Shown here: piece after piece, positions 41,629-49,664 of the stretch
Layout: each line of letters starts with the position of its first letter
Numbering within the stretch: the first letter of the stretch is position 1
Origin: Buttiauxella sp. B2
GTDB lineage: Bacteria; Pseudomonadota; Gammaproteobacteria; Enterobacterales; Enterobacteriaceae
Length of the DNA stretch: 64,000 bases
Direction: 5' to 3'
Assembly (NCBI RefSeq): GCF_006376615.1
Contig: NZ_VEXQ01000005.1
Location: 1-64,000, forward strand
Made by a program: the position numbers and the translations under genes
The notes under the pieces: generated by a model
The model's database searches: none
What the model saw: only the letters and a program-made list of their open reading frames with translations
Told to the model about the DNA's origin: nothing

Positions 41629-42918
41629 ATGAAAAAAGTGCTATTAAGTACCCTGATTACCTCTACCTTAGCAATGGCTGCCGGCTCTGCATTCGCGGCG
41701 GATCAAGTCGATTTACGTATGTCCTGGTGGGGCGGCAACGGTCGCCATCAGGTCACACTGAAAGCGGTGGAAGAATTCCAGAAACAACATCCGAACATTA
41801 AAGTGAGTTCTGAGTACACCGGTTGGGACGGTCACTTGTCGCGTCTGACCACGCAAATTGCGGGCGGTACTGAGCCCGATGTCATGCAGACAAACTGGAA
41901 CTGGTTGCCAATTTTCTCGAAAACCGGCACCGGCTTCTACGACTTGAATACCGTGAAAGGCGATTTAGATCTGACCCAGTTTGACCCGAAAGAACTGCAA
42001 TCAACCACCGTTGACGGCAAGCTGAACGGCATTCCCATTTCCGTCACCGCACGTGTGTTCTATTTCAACGACGAAACCTGGAAAAAAGCGGGCGTTGAAT
42101 ACCCGAAAACCTGGGATGAGTTGATGGCTGCGGGTAAAACCTTCGAAACCAAACTGGGCAAACAGTTCTACCCGGTGGTGTTAGAACACCAGGATACGCT
42201 GTCTCTGCTGCGCTCTTATATGGTGCAGAAATACAATATTCCTGAAATCGACGCGGCGAAAAAACAATTCGGTTACACCAAAGAACAGTGGGTTGAGTTC
42301 TTCGGCATGTATAAGAAGCTCATCGACAGCCACGTAATGCCTGATACCAAATACTATGCCTCATTTGGCAAGAGCAACATGTATGAGATGAAGCCGTGGA
42401 TTGAAGGCGAGTGGGCGGGTACTTACATGTGGAACTCCACCATCAATAAATACTCTGACAACCTCAAGCCACCAGCCAAACTTGAACTGGGTTCTTACCC
42501 AATGCTGCCAGGTGCAACTGACGCAGGTCTGTTCTTCAAACCAGCGCAAATGTTCTCTATCAGTAAAACCACGAAGTATCCGAAAGAATCAGCGATGCTG
42601 ATTAACTTCTTGCTGAATGAAAAAGCCGGTGTGGAAGCGCTGGGTCTGGAGCGTGGTGTACCGTTAAGCAAAGCGGCTGTTACACAGCTCACGGCTGATG
42701 GTGTAATTAAAGACAGCGATCCAGCAGTGGCGGGCCTGAAACTGGCGCAATCACTGCCAAACAAACTGCCGACGTCTCCGTACTTTGACGATCCGCAAAT
42801 TGTTTCCCTCTTCGGGACTTCATTGCAGTACATCGACTATGGCCAGAAAACCGTAGAAGAAACTGCTGCTGATTTCGAGCGCCAGGGTAATCGTATTCTG
42901 AAACGCGCAATGCGCTAA
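41629..42918 (+). CDS. togB: Oligogalacturonide-binding periplasmic protein TogB
   Basis: 429 aa extracellular solute-binding protein of family 1. Sec signal MKKVLLSTLITSTLAMAAGS with cleavage near AFAA. The mature part has GRHQVTLKAVEEFQKQHPNIK and GGTEPDVMQTNWNWL typical of sugar-binding proteins. I chose ATG 41629, 9 nt after AGGAG, over ATG 41623, which is only 3 nt from it. Completes the TogMNAB importer. Confidence 0.92.
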   Translation: MKKVLLSTLITSTLAMAAGSAFAADQVDLRMSWWGGNGRHQVTLKAVEEFQKQHPNIKVSSEYTGWDGHLSRLTTQIAGGTEPDVMQTNWNWLPIFSKTGTGFYDLNTVKGDLDLTQFDPKELQSTTVDGKLNGIPISVTARVFYFNDETWKKAGVEYPKTWDELMAAGKTFETKLGKQFYPVVLEHQDTLSLLRSYMVQKYNIPEIDAAKKQFGYTKEQWVEFFGMYKKLIDSHVMPDTKYYASFGKSNMYEMKPWIEGEWAGTYMWNSTINKYSDNLKPPAKLELGSYPMLPGATDAGLFFKPAQMFSISKTTKYPKESAMLINFLLNEKAGVEALGLERGVPLSKAAVTQLTADGVIKDSDPAVAGLKLAQSLPNKLPTSPYFDDPQIVSLFGTSLQYIDYGQKTVEETAADFERQGNRILKRAMR

Positions 42919-42940
42919 TTAGTCAGCATAGTTTTTTGCT

Positions 42941-43059
42941 CTATACCCAAAGTTGCAAGAAGGCCTCGACACAGGGAATCACCAGGAGCTTCCTTGAATA
43001 AGTGACTGGGTGAACGAGGAAAGCCAACGCACATGCAACTTGAAGTATGACGGATATAT
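42941..43059 (+). repeat. ERIC repeat (full length)
   Basis: About 119 bp between togB and the decayed ogl copy. Left end CTATACCCAAAGTTGCA, core AATCACCAGGAGCTT and AAGTGACTGGG, right end CTTGAAGTATGACGGATATA. Same orientation as the copy after mutH. The pseudogene starts 55 bp beyond it. Confidence 0.88.
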
Positions 43060-43113
43060 ATCCTGCCCCGCTTGCGGTGCAGGGTATTTTTTTAACTCAA
43101 TGGGAATTTCGTT

Positions 43114-43716
43114 ATGGCTAAAGGTAGAAAGCCCAACCTTCCTTCCGTGCCCGACGCGACAAGGAAACAGGTACAGAAGTATTACGTTTGCCCCCCACCA
43201 CATGTTGTTTGTCACCGTAATTACTTCTATCAATAATGTTTTAGCAACGATGGGCAGTGGCGATAATACTTTTGGCAAATTTTTATCCGCAGACGACAAG
43301 TCACTGTGGTATGTGAAAAACACTCGCGAATTACGCCGCGCTGACCTGGAATCTCTTGAAGAATACGTCTTTTACGAAGTCGAAGATGATTGGGTAGCTT
43401 ACGGCACCTGGGTGGCTAATTCAGATTGCAGCCAACGAGTCGGTATTGAAATTAAAAAGAACGACTGGTCGCCGCTGACTGACTGGCAAAAATTCCGCGA
43501 TTTCTATTTTACGAATCCTGAATGTCGCCTGATTCGTATCGAGTTGCACACAAAGGCACGCAAAAAGCAGTTTGCCGCCACAATACGTCCTGGAAAGTGT
43601 TGGATAGCGACCGCCAGATAACGCATCCACATCCTTCCTTTAGCCCGGATAACCAATGGGTGCTTTACACGTCTGACGAAGAAGGAATGCCCGCGCTATA
43701 TCTGGCTCAAGCTTAA
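43114..43716 (+). pseudogene. Decayed second copy of oligogalacturonate lyase (ogl)
   Basis: Starts with ATGGCTAAAGGT like the intact ogl, but the reading frame shifts after MAKGRK, shifts again after DKETGTEVLRLPP, and hits a stop in NYFYQ-stop-CF. About 31 codons are then missing (FTNDG joins GDNTFGKF), and about 150 central codons are gone before CRHNTSW. The final part THPHPSFSPDNQ to LYLAQA-stop (to 43716) is readable. Pieces align in order with the intact gene at 47073. An open frame from 43010 runs through it by chance, starting inside the ERIC repeat. The remnants look closer to Dickeya-type Ogl than the intact copy does. Confidence 0.93.
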
Positions 43717-43718
43717 TA

Positions 43719-43748
43719 AAAAACCCCTTGTCCGTTGGACAAGGGGTT
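43719..43748. terminator. Bidirectional terminator between ogl remnant and symporter
   Basis: Twelve-bp stem AACCCCTTGTCC (43722-43733) with GGACAAGGGGTT (43737-43748). The minus strand continues TTTATTAA, so it serves the symporter gene, which ends 6 nt before it; on the plus strand it follows the pseudogene stop. Confidence 0.82.
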
Positions 43749-43753
43749 ATCAG

Positions 43754-45529
43754 TTATTTCACCATTTGAGCCTGCGGTTTTGACACCACTTTCGGCCCAG
43801 CACTCCGTTTGAGTAAATACCCCACCAGTAGTATCACTGCGGCGCAGGTACCAAACAATAAACGCCCCCACAGTGGATTAGGTAGCAACACCATCAGCAG
43901 TAAGCCTCCACCCATCATCAATGTGATTTGACCAAGCTTCTGACGCTGCAGCCTATCGAATTCATCTTGTTCGCTATCTGCAATCACTGGGGTTTCAATG
44001 TTGTGGAAGAACTCATCAATGCTTTTTTGTTCGCTCTTCGTAAATTGATCTTCACGCCAGAACAAAGTACTCAGGCAGAAGAAACCGCCAGTCAGGAACA
44101 GATGAGCCGCTACCGTCATGGTCGTTGTTAGCTCAGACAGTTCGCGCCCGGTGAGTTGCAGGTCAAACAACCCAGCGAACCACTGTGCGGTAAAGACATT
44201 CATGATGAGCCACGAGATGCACATCCCGAAACAAACGCTGCCCCACGCTGCCCATTTCGGTGTTTTACGAATAAACATACCGAAGAACAGCGGCACCAAA
44301 ATCGGAGATTGCAGCAAAGTCGCCACGCGCATCATCAATTCAAACAGGCTCAGCCCTTTGAGTTGAGCAAATAGCTGCGCGATAAGAATGACCATGATGC
44401 CATTGATAATGGTCACAATCTGGCTGGTGCGAAGCAGGCTTTTTTCTGACAGCGGCTTATTACGGCACACTACTGGAGCCCAGAAGCTGCGGACAAAAAT
44501 CCCGGCATTACGGCACAAAGCAGAATCCATTGATGACATGGTTGCGGCGAATAACCCCGCGACAAGCAGACCAATCGTCCCTACTGGCATCAGTTTCTCA
44601 GCAAACACCAGATACACAGCGTCGCTTGCTTTGTTACCCAGTTCCGCATGAGACGCTGCGGCATCTGGCAGTAAAACAGCACTTGCCCACGGTGGAATAA
44701 ACCAAATGAAGGTGCCTACCAGCATCAGTATCATCGCAAAGAAAGCGGCCTTGCGGGCGTTGTTACTGTCTTTCGCATTCAGGAAACGGTAAGAATCCTG
44801 CATATTGTTGATACTTTGGATTTGTTTGACCAGGAAGAAGATAAACGAACCGACCAGCAACAGGCCGTAATTCATGTCCGGGCCCATAATGAAGTTACCA
44901 GGGAATTTCGCGACCATTTCAGTCGGACCGCCCACTGCGATCAGTGCCACCACTGCGCAGGCAACAGAAATCACCGCCACAACCAGTGTTTGTACGAAGT
45001 CACTCGCCACCACACCCCATGCGCCACTCAACAGCGAAATCAGTAGAACTGAAATCCCGGTGACCCAGATGGTGGTCGACATGTCGTAGCCAAATACCGC
45101 GCCGACAAAGATTGCCAGACCGTTCAGCCAAACCCCGCCGTTGAGCACGCTGAGCGGGATAATCGCCCAGGTAAAGAATTGCTCATTTGTTTTGCCATAA
45201 CGCGCACGCACACCCTCGGTTGGCGTATCAACGCGCATCTGACGAAAACGCTGGCTGAACCACCACCATGAAACGATGTATCCAAGAATATTACCGAGGA
45301 ACACGAAGGTAACCGAGAAGCCATCCGTAAAAGCTTTCCCTGCTGCCCCCGTAAAAGTCCAGGCAGAAAACTGTGTCATGAATGCCGTCGCACCCACCAT
45401 CCACCACAACATGCGGCCACCACCTCGAAAGTAATCACTGGTGGATTTGCTGGCCATTTTTTTGAAGGCCAGACTGATGACAACCATCAGCACAAAATAA
45501 CCGGCGATCACCCACATATCGATATTCAT
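43754..45529 (-). CDS. Sodium:solute symporter family protein, probable uronate/oligouronide uptake
   Basis: 591 aa with about 13-14 predicted helices. SSS-family features: N-terminal NIDMWVIAGYFVLMVVISL, SDYFRGGGRMLWWMVGATAFMTQFSAWTFTGAAG, and the Na+-site helix GLLVAGLFAATMSSMDSALCRNAG. A long hydrophilic linker lies at about 510-550. The KdgR box and CRP site upstream place it in the pectin regulon, so a galacturonate, ketouronate or short oligouronide is a likely substrate, by inference. Not ExuT or KdgT, which belong to other families. Divergent from nothing; kduD lies upstream in the same orientation with a terminator between. Confidence 0.85.
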   Translation of the reverse strand: MNIDMWVIAGYFVLMVVISLAFKKMASKSTSDYFRGGGRMLWWMVGATAFMTQFSAWTFTGAAGKAFTDGFSVTFVFLGNILGYIVSWWWFSQRFRQMRVDTPTEGVRARYGKTNEQFFTWAIIPLSVLNGGVWLNGLAIFVGAVFGYDMSTTIWVTGISVLLISLLSGAWGVVASDFVQTLVVAVISVACAVVALIAVGGPTEMVAKFPGNFIMGPDMNYGLLLVGSFIFFLVKQIQSINNMQDSYRFLNAKDSNNARKAAFFAMILMLVGTFIWFIPPWASAVLLPDAAASHAELGNKASDAVYLVFAEKLMPVGTIGLLVAGLFAATMSSMDSALCRNAGIFVRSFWAPVVCRNKPLSEKSLLRTSQIVTIINGIMVILIAQLFAQLKGLSLFELMMRVATLLQSPILVPLFFGMFIRKTPKWAAWGSVCFGMCISWLIMNVFTAQWFAGLFDLQLTGRELSELTTTMTVAAHLFLTGGFFCLSTLFWREDQFTKSEQKSIDEFFHNIETPVIADSEQDEFDRLQRQKLGQITLMMGGGLLLMVLLPNPLWGRLLFGTCAAVILLVGYLLKRSAGPKVVSKPQAQMVK

Positions 45530-45600
45530 GTCGTTCCCCTATCCTTAGACTCATCATGCTGTCGCCGTCAGCGGCATAATATTTTTTCTCAGGCTTAATA

Positions 45601-45620
45601 ATAGAAACATCGTTTCGTTT
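45601..45620. promoter_or_regulatory. KdgR box upstream of the symporter
   Basis: ATAGAAACATCGTTTCGTTT has the GAAAC-N3-GTTTC core, 72 bp before the start codon. Confidence 0.82.
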
Positions 45621-45755
45621 TTTATGTGACGTATTTTTATTTTTTTAAAAAAAGCCGGAAGTTGCCTCTATTTCTGTGAATAAGGCTGAAAAATTGATTA
45701 GAAAGGAACGCTAAATTTGGAGCGAAGCAGGAAACCACGCCGATACAGTCGAAAA

Positions 45756-45775
45756 AATGTGATTCCCATCACTTT
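45756..45775. promoter_or_regulatory. CRP site upstream of the symporter
   Basis: TGTGA-TTCCCA-TCACT (45758-45773) matches the CRP consensus at nine of ten core positions. The 331-bp gap between kduD and the symporter otherwise holds only the KdgR box and the kduD terminator. Confidence 0.65.
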
Positions 45776-45801
45776 TAGAACCGGGCAGCAAGACAGTTAA
45801 A

Positions 45802-45834
45802 AAGCAAAAACCCTCAGTCCGGGGACTGAGGGTT
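45802..45834 (-). terminator. Terminator of kduD
   Basis: AACCCTCAGTCC (45809-45820) pairs with GGACTGAGGGTT (45823-45834); on the minus strand TTTTTGCTTTTT follows. Confidence 0.85.
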
Positions 45835-45860
45835 CATGAAACGGTAAAGCTGAGCGGTAA

Positions 45861-46622
45861 TTAACGCGCTAACCAGCCGCCATCAACTGCTACGGTGTAA
45901 CCGTTGATGTAGTCAGAAGCAGGAGAGGCCAGGAATACGATTGGACCTTTCAGATCTTCTGGCAGGCCCCAACGGCCAGCAGGGATACGCTCAAGAATCG
46001 CAGCACTACGCTCTTCGTCAGCACGCAGTTGCTGGGTATTGTTAGTTGCCATGTATCCCGGAGCAATAGCATTCACGTTGATACCGTGCTGTGCCCACTC
46101 GTTCGCCAGCAGACGGGTCACGCCCATCACGGCACTCTTAGAAGCGGTGTAAGACGGTACGCGGATGCCACCCTGGTAAGAAAGCATGGAAGCGATGTTA
46201 ATGATTTTTCCGCCTTTGCCCTGAGCAATGAATTGGCGAGCAACAGCCTGAGACATAAAGAATACGCTCTTAATGTTCAGGTTCATTACGTCGTCCCAGT
46301 CTTTTTCGCTGAAGTTGATCGCATCTTCACGACGAATCAGGCCGGCGTTGTTAACCAGAATGTCGATTTGACCAAATTCAGCAACCGCACGCTCCAGCAA
46401 AGATGGAATACCGTCAATTTGACGCAGATCAGCGGTCAGGCTCAAGAAACGGCGACCCATAGCGGTTACGCGCTCAATGGTTTCGGTTGGTTCAACGATG
46501 TTGATACCAACGATGTCACACCCCGCTTCCGCAAGACCAATAGCCATACCCTGGCCCAGACCTGTATCACAACCAGTAACAACAGCAACTTTACCTTCCA
46601 GGGAGAACGAATCCAGAATCAT
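45861..46622 (-). CDS. kduD: 2-dehydro-3-deoxy-D-gluconate 5-dehydrogenase KduD
   Basis: Short-chain dehydrogenase that reduces 2,5-diketo-3-deoxygluconate to KDG in pectin breakdown. 253 aa (E. coli 253). NAD-binding VVTGCDTGLGQGMAIGLAEAG, NNAG motif in DILVNNAGLIRRED, catalytic Ser and Tyr-X3-Lys in NIASMLSYQGG and SYTASKSAVMG. Ribosome-binding site AAGGAAA. In E. coli and Dickeya it goes with kduI, which is absent here; the next gene is the symporter. Confidence 0.95.
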   Translation of the reverse strand: MILDSFSLEGKVAVVTGCDTGLGQGMAIGLAEAGCDIVGINIVEPTETIERVTAMGRRFLSLTADLRQIDGIPSLLERAVAEFGQIDILVNNAGLIRREDAINFSEKDWDDVMNLNIKSVFFMSQAVARQFIAQGKGGKIINIASMLSYQGGIRVPSYTASKSAVMGVTRLLANEWAQHGINVNAIAPGYMATNNTQQLRADEERSAAILERIPAGRWGLPEDLKGPIVFLASPASDYINGYTVAVDGGWLAR

Positions 46623-46721
46623 GTAGGTTTCCTTTTTTATATGGGCCTGCAGTTAACGCAAGCGTCTTGGGGGAAATTTTGTCGCGCTCACTGCGCAATA
46701 CATAAATTACTTACGGTGATA

Positions 46722-46782
46722 TATACCCATTAGCATTCGAGTTGCAGCCAACCCCCTGCAGCTTGAAGGATGATGGGTATAG
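46722..46782 (+). repeat. Internally deleted ERIC repeat
   Basis: About 61 bp holding both ERIC ends, TATACCCATTAGCATTCGAG and GCAGCTTGAAGGATGATGGG, without the central CCCAGGAGCTT block. It lies between kduD and the KdgR boxes, so it is probably in the kduD 5' UTR. Confidence 0.78.
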
Positions 46783-46820
46783 CACTGTTCCGTAATCTTT
46801 GATGAGTAATAGTAATCCTG

Positions 46821-46838
46821 TTGAAACTGCTTTTCAAT
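46821..46838. promoter_or_regulatory. Degenerate KdgR box (kduD side)
   Basis: TTGAAACTGCTTTTCAAT has GAAAC-N3-TTTTC, one base off the core, and lies 23 bp centre to centre from the perfect box that follows. Confidence 0.45.
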
Positions 46839-46841
46839 TAT

Positions 46842-46862
46842 AAATGAAACATTGTTTCAACT
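46842..46862. promoter_or_regulatory. KdgR box in the kduD-ogl divergent region
   Basis: AATGAAACATTGTTTCAACT is a near-perfect palindrome with the GAAAC-N3-GTTTC core. About 220 bp before kduD and 210 bp before ogl; most likely serves kduD. Confidence 0.88.
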
Positions 46863-46965
46863 TTAGAGTGATACTTGTAAAATTTGATATAGGGATCACG
46901 ATAACCCGCAATTTACCCCGTAACGCCTCCCTCTTTGGGGGATGTAATGTTACTGATATTGCTGT

Positions 46966-46985
46966 TTAGTGAATGCAATCACACA
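46966..46985. promoter_or_regulatory. CRP site upstream of ogl
   Basis: AGTGA-ATGCAA-TCACA (46968-46983), nine of ten core positions of the CRP consensus, directly next to a KdgR box. Fits glucose repression of ogl. Confidence 0.75.
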
Positions 46986-46986
46986 T

Positions 46987-47008
46987 ATTGAAACAATGTT
47001 TTGATAAA
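46987..47008. promoter_or_regulatory. KdgR box upstream of ogl
   Basis: TTGAAACAATGTTTTGATAA has GAAAC-N3-GTTTT, one mismatch to the core, 65 bp before the ogl ATG. Confidence 0.75.
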
Positions 47009-47072
47009 TTAACGTCAATTATTCAAACACCAATTTTCGACAGATGCGAGTTGTCATTCAAAGGAGAGCATT

Positions 47073-48251
47073 ATGGCTAAAGGTATGCGGGTTAAACTGG
47101 TTTATGAAGTGAGTCAGGATCCAGACACAGGTGTCGAAGTCACCCGCCTAACGCCACCAGAGGTAACGTGCCATCGCAATTACTTCTATCAAAAATGCTT
47201 CACCAATGACGGCAGCAAATTACTGTTTGCCGGGGAATTTGATGGTAACTGGAACTACTATTTGCTGGATATTGCCGCTTGCGAAGCGGTGCAATTAACA
47301 GAAGGAACTGGCGACAATACCTTTGGCGGCTTCCTCTCTCCGGATGACAAATCCCTCTATTATGTGAAGAACGAACGCACTCTGCTGGAAGTCGATCTTG
47401 AGACCCAGGTTGAGCGTGAAGTTTATCGCGTCCCTGCTGACTGGGTGGGATACGGCACCTGGGTTGCCAACAGCGATTGCACGAAGTTAGTTGGTATCGA
47501 AATTTCTAAAGACGACTGGGTTCCGCTAAACGACTGGAAAATCTTCCACGACTTCTTCCATAAAGGGCCAAACTGCCGACTGTTGCGTGTTGATTTGCAA
47601 ACGGGCGAAAGCGCGGTTATCCACCAGGAGAAAAACTGGCTCGGCCACCCAATTTATCGCCCGTTCGATGACAACACTGTTGCGTTCTGCCATGAAGGCC
47701 CGCATGACCTGGTTGATGCACGTATGTGGATGGTCAACGAAGATGGCAGCAACGTACGTAAAGTTAAAGAGCATGCCCAAGACGAAAGCTGCACACATGA
47801 ATTCTGGGTACCAAACGGCTCCTCTCTGATGTACGTTTCTTATCTCAAAGGCCAACAAGGACGCACTATTTATAGCTACAACCCGGTGACTGGCATAAAT
47901 ACTGAAGTCATGCAGATGCCAGCGTGTTCCCATCTGATGAGTAACTTTGATGGCACACTTTTAGTCGGTGACGGTTCAGGTACACCAGTTGATGTTAAAG
48001 ACACCAGCGGTTATACCATCGACAACGATCCGTATTTATATGCCTTCGATGTCGCGAAGAAAGCCTATTTCCGCGTCGCTCGCCACGATACTTCCTGGGC
48101 CACTTTTGCTAATAGCCGCCAGGTTACGCACCCACATCCTTCATTTACTCCAGATGATAGTGCCATTCTTTTCAGTTCCGATAAAGACGGTAAACCAGCA
48201 CTGTATATTGCAAAAATTCCAACCAACCCTGAATTAATATCCACCGAATAA
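47073..48251 (+). CDS. ogl: Oligogalacturonate lyase
   Basis: Cytoplasmic lyase (polysaccharide lyase family 22) that cuts short oligogalacturonides into unsaturated monomers. 392 aa, against about 388 in Dickeya. Beta-propeller with repeated DDKSLYYVKN / FTPDDSAILFSSD type blades. Metal and substrate residues are visible in CHEGPHDLVDARMW and CTHEFWVPNG, plus CHRNYFYQKCF and CSHLMSNFDGTLLVGDG. The start follows AAAGGAGAG. Divergent from kduD with KdgR and CRP sites between. Confidence 0.95.
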   Translation: MAKGMRVKLVYEVSQDPDTGVEVTRLTPPEVTCHRNYFYQKCFTNDGSKLLFAGEFDGNWNYYLLDIAACEAVQLTEGTGDNTFGGFLSPDDKSLYYVKNERTLLEVDLETQVEREVYRVPADWVGYGTWVANSDCTKLVGIEISKDDWVPLNDWKIFHDFFHKGPNCRLLRVDLQTGESAVIHQEKNWLGHPIYRPFDDNTVAFCHEGPHDLVDARMWMVNEDGSNVRKVKEHAQDESCTHEFWVPNGSSLMYVSYLKGQQGRTIYSYNPVTGINTEVMQMPACSHLMSNFDGTLLVGDGSGTPVDVKDTSGYTIDNDPYLYAFDVAKKAYFRVARHDTSWATFANSRQVTHPHPSFTPDDSAILFSSDKDGKPALYIAKIPTNPELISTE

Positions 48252-48274
48252 AAGATATGCCCTGTGTATGCCCT

Positions 48275-48305
48275 TGCTCTCTCTAATCGGGAGAGCTTTT
48301 TTATT
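48275..48305 (+). terminator. Terminator of ogl
   Basis: GCTCTC (48276-48281) pairs with GAGAGC (48291-48296), followed by TTTTTTATTT. Confidence 0.82.
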
Positions 48306-48354
48306 TCTGTTTACTGCTAAGAATTCATCTATTTTCTAATAATGGAAAGTCTGA

Positions 48355-48385
48355 AATAAAAAAGCCTCCGCAATGACACGGAGGC
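48355..48385 (-). terminator. Terminator of kdgM
   Basis: GCCTCCG (48364-48370) pairs with CGGAGGC (48379-48385); on the minus strand TTTTTTATTTC follows. Confidence 0.85.
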
Positions 48386-48425
48386 TTAAATGAGGGTTAG
48401 ATACAAAGCAGAGGTTTACGTTTAA

Positions 48426-49109
48426 TTAGAAGGAATATGCAACACCAACACGGTAACGGGTCTGGCGCTCATCTGTGGATTTACTGCCGCTGACGTTGCC
48501 CACCTCGCCGTACGGAGCCCAGTTTTTATCCCACTTATAAGCCACTTTCACATTGTATTCTTCAGAGTCTTTTTTGTTATCTGAACGAATCTGATGATCG
48601 CTTTTCGCGTAGACATAATTCAGCTCAGTACGCCAGTCACCCAAAGCGTAGCCAGCCCATAAATCGCCACGGTTAACTTTATCGTCTTCTTTATTTGAAT
48701 CATTAGGGTTACGTGTGTACTCGAAACGATAGCGGGCGGCCAGATAGAAACCGCTGTCAAAGCTGTATTGTGCCTGAAGGTTAGGTTTCCAGATGGTACG
48801 ACTGTCGTTACTTTCAACCGTTAATGCTGGAGTCATCGAAAAGTTATTGTTTGCTTTCCAGCGCCAACTAATCTGATCTTCGTGGCCATTACCAACCAAA
48901 TCAGAGAATGCCTGATCTTTATTTGTACCGCCTGATTTCCATTTGGCTTCCACGCTGAAACCTAATCCATTATCAAAACGATGCGAAACGGATACGCGGT
49001 CAGCGTTAATGCCTGAATCTATATATTCATGGCGTAAATCAATAGTCACTGCTTGTGCAGCAATGCTAGTACCGCAGAGAACAGCCACAGCCAGAGCTTT
49101 CTTAAACAT
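48426..49109 (-). CDS. kdgM: Oligogalacturonide-specific outer-membrane porin KdgM
   Basis: 227 aa: a signal peptide MFKKALAVAVLCGTSIAAQA and a 12-strand beta-barrel rich in alternating aromatic and charged residues, ending in the outer-membrane signature Phe (YRVGVAYSF). KdgM-family features include VTIDLRHEYIDSGINADRVSVSHRF at the mature N-terminus. Lets oligogalacturonides cross the outer membrane. I placed the start at 49109, which gives a normal signal peptide after AAGGGAT; an upstream ATG 16 codons away would add a charged extension and run into the KdgR box. Confidence 0.92.
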   Translation of the reverse strand: MFKKALAVAVLCGTSIAAQAVTIDLRHEYIDSGINADRVSVSHRFDNGLGFSVEAKWKSGGTNKDQAFSDLVGNGHEDQISWRWKANNNFSMTPALTVESNDSRTIWKPNLQAQYSFDSGFYLAARYRFEYTRNPNDSNKEDDKVNRGDLWAGYALGDWRTELNYVYAKSDHQIRSDNKKDSEEYNVKVAYKWDKNWAPYGEVGNVSGSKSTDERQTRYRVGVAYSF

Positions 49110-49155
49110 AATCACAATCCCTTTATCGAAGTATTTTTTCGCTGAATGATAATTC

Positions 49156-49176
49156 ATTGAAATATCGTTTCGTTTT
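49156..49176. promoter_or_regulatory. KdgR box 1 upstream of kdgM
   Basis: ATTGAAATATCGTTTCGTTT has GAAAT-N3-GTTTC, one base off the core, 47 bp before the kdgM start. Confidence 0.75.
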
Positions 49177-49342
49177 TATGAAACTGCATTTTATTTATAA
49201 ATAAACATTATTTTAGTGATCAGGATCGTAATTATTTATGTCAAAATTTACACGTGGCAATATTCGTGATGAGTATCAACAAAACAAAGTGTGAAACCTA
49301 AAATAAAGCGACACCCATCACGACAACATAGCCAGGGCCAGT

Positions 49343-49361
49343 GTTGAAATAATATTTCAAT
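49343..49361. promoter_or_regulatory. Possible KdgR box 2 upstream of kdgM
   Basis: Perfect palindrome TTGAAATAATATTTCAA with GAAAT-N3-ATTTC. Two spaced KdgR sites are typical for kdgM in Dickeya, but this one is A/T-substituted on both sides. Confidence 0.5.
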
Positions 49362-49592
49362 CATGTTTTAAATAATTTACATACAAATAGTTTCCTACCT
49401 TAAATAAAATCAAACAATGCATCCCTATTTATGGGGAAAGAAATAATACCGTGTGAAACAGGGTGATATGGTTTGTTAAAAACAGGCTGTAATGGCGAAT
49501 ATGCAGGAGGAAAACTTAACAATTAAGAAAGAAGCAATGAAGGAATTATGTGACGGAGTTAAATAGAATCGGGAAAAAGTGTGGTGCAGTTA

Positions 49593-49626
49593 AAAGAAAA
49601 AACATCTCCAGAAGAAGATGTTTTTA
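49593..49626 (-). terminator. Terminator of yqeF
   Basis: AAAACATCT (49600-49607 region) pairs with AGATGTTTT (49616-49624); on the minus strand TTCTTTTAAC follows. About 40 nt after the yqeF stop. Confidence 0.72.
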
Positions 49627-49664
49627 GATTTTGATAACTATTGCTTATATATAGACGACAGCGA

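Larger units (their letters stand above)
49110..49664. other. Regulatory region upstream of kdgM
   Basis: 555 bp, strongly A/T-rich, without a believable gene. It holds two KdgR-like palindromes (49156-49176 and 49343-49361), a weak CRP-like match CGTGA-TGAGTA-TCAAC (49265-49280) and the yqeF terminator. Confidence 0.6.

Noticed and set aside
43010-43621. 203-codon open frame on the plus strand after togB
   Set aside because: It starts inside the ERIC repeat and crosses frameshifted parts of the decayed ogl copy; only its middle matches Ogl, so it is not a gene of its own.
45861-46733. 234-codon plus-strand open frame opposite kduD
   Set aside because: Antisense shadow of kduD; no start signal and no recognisable domain.
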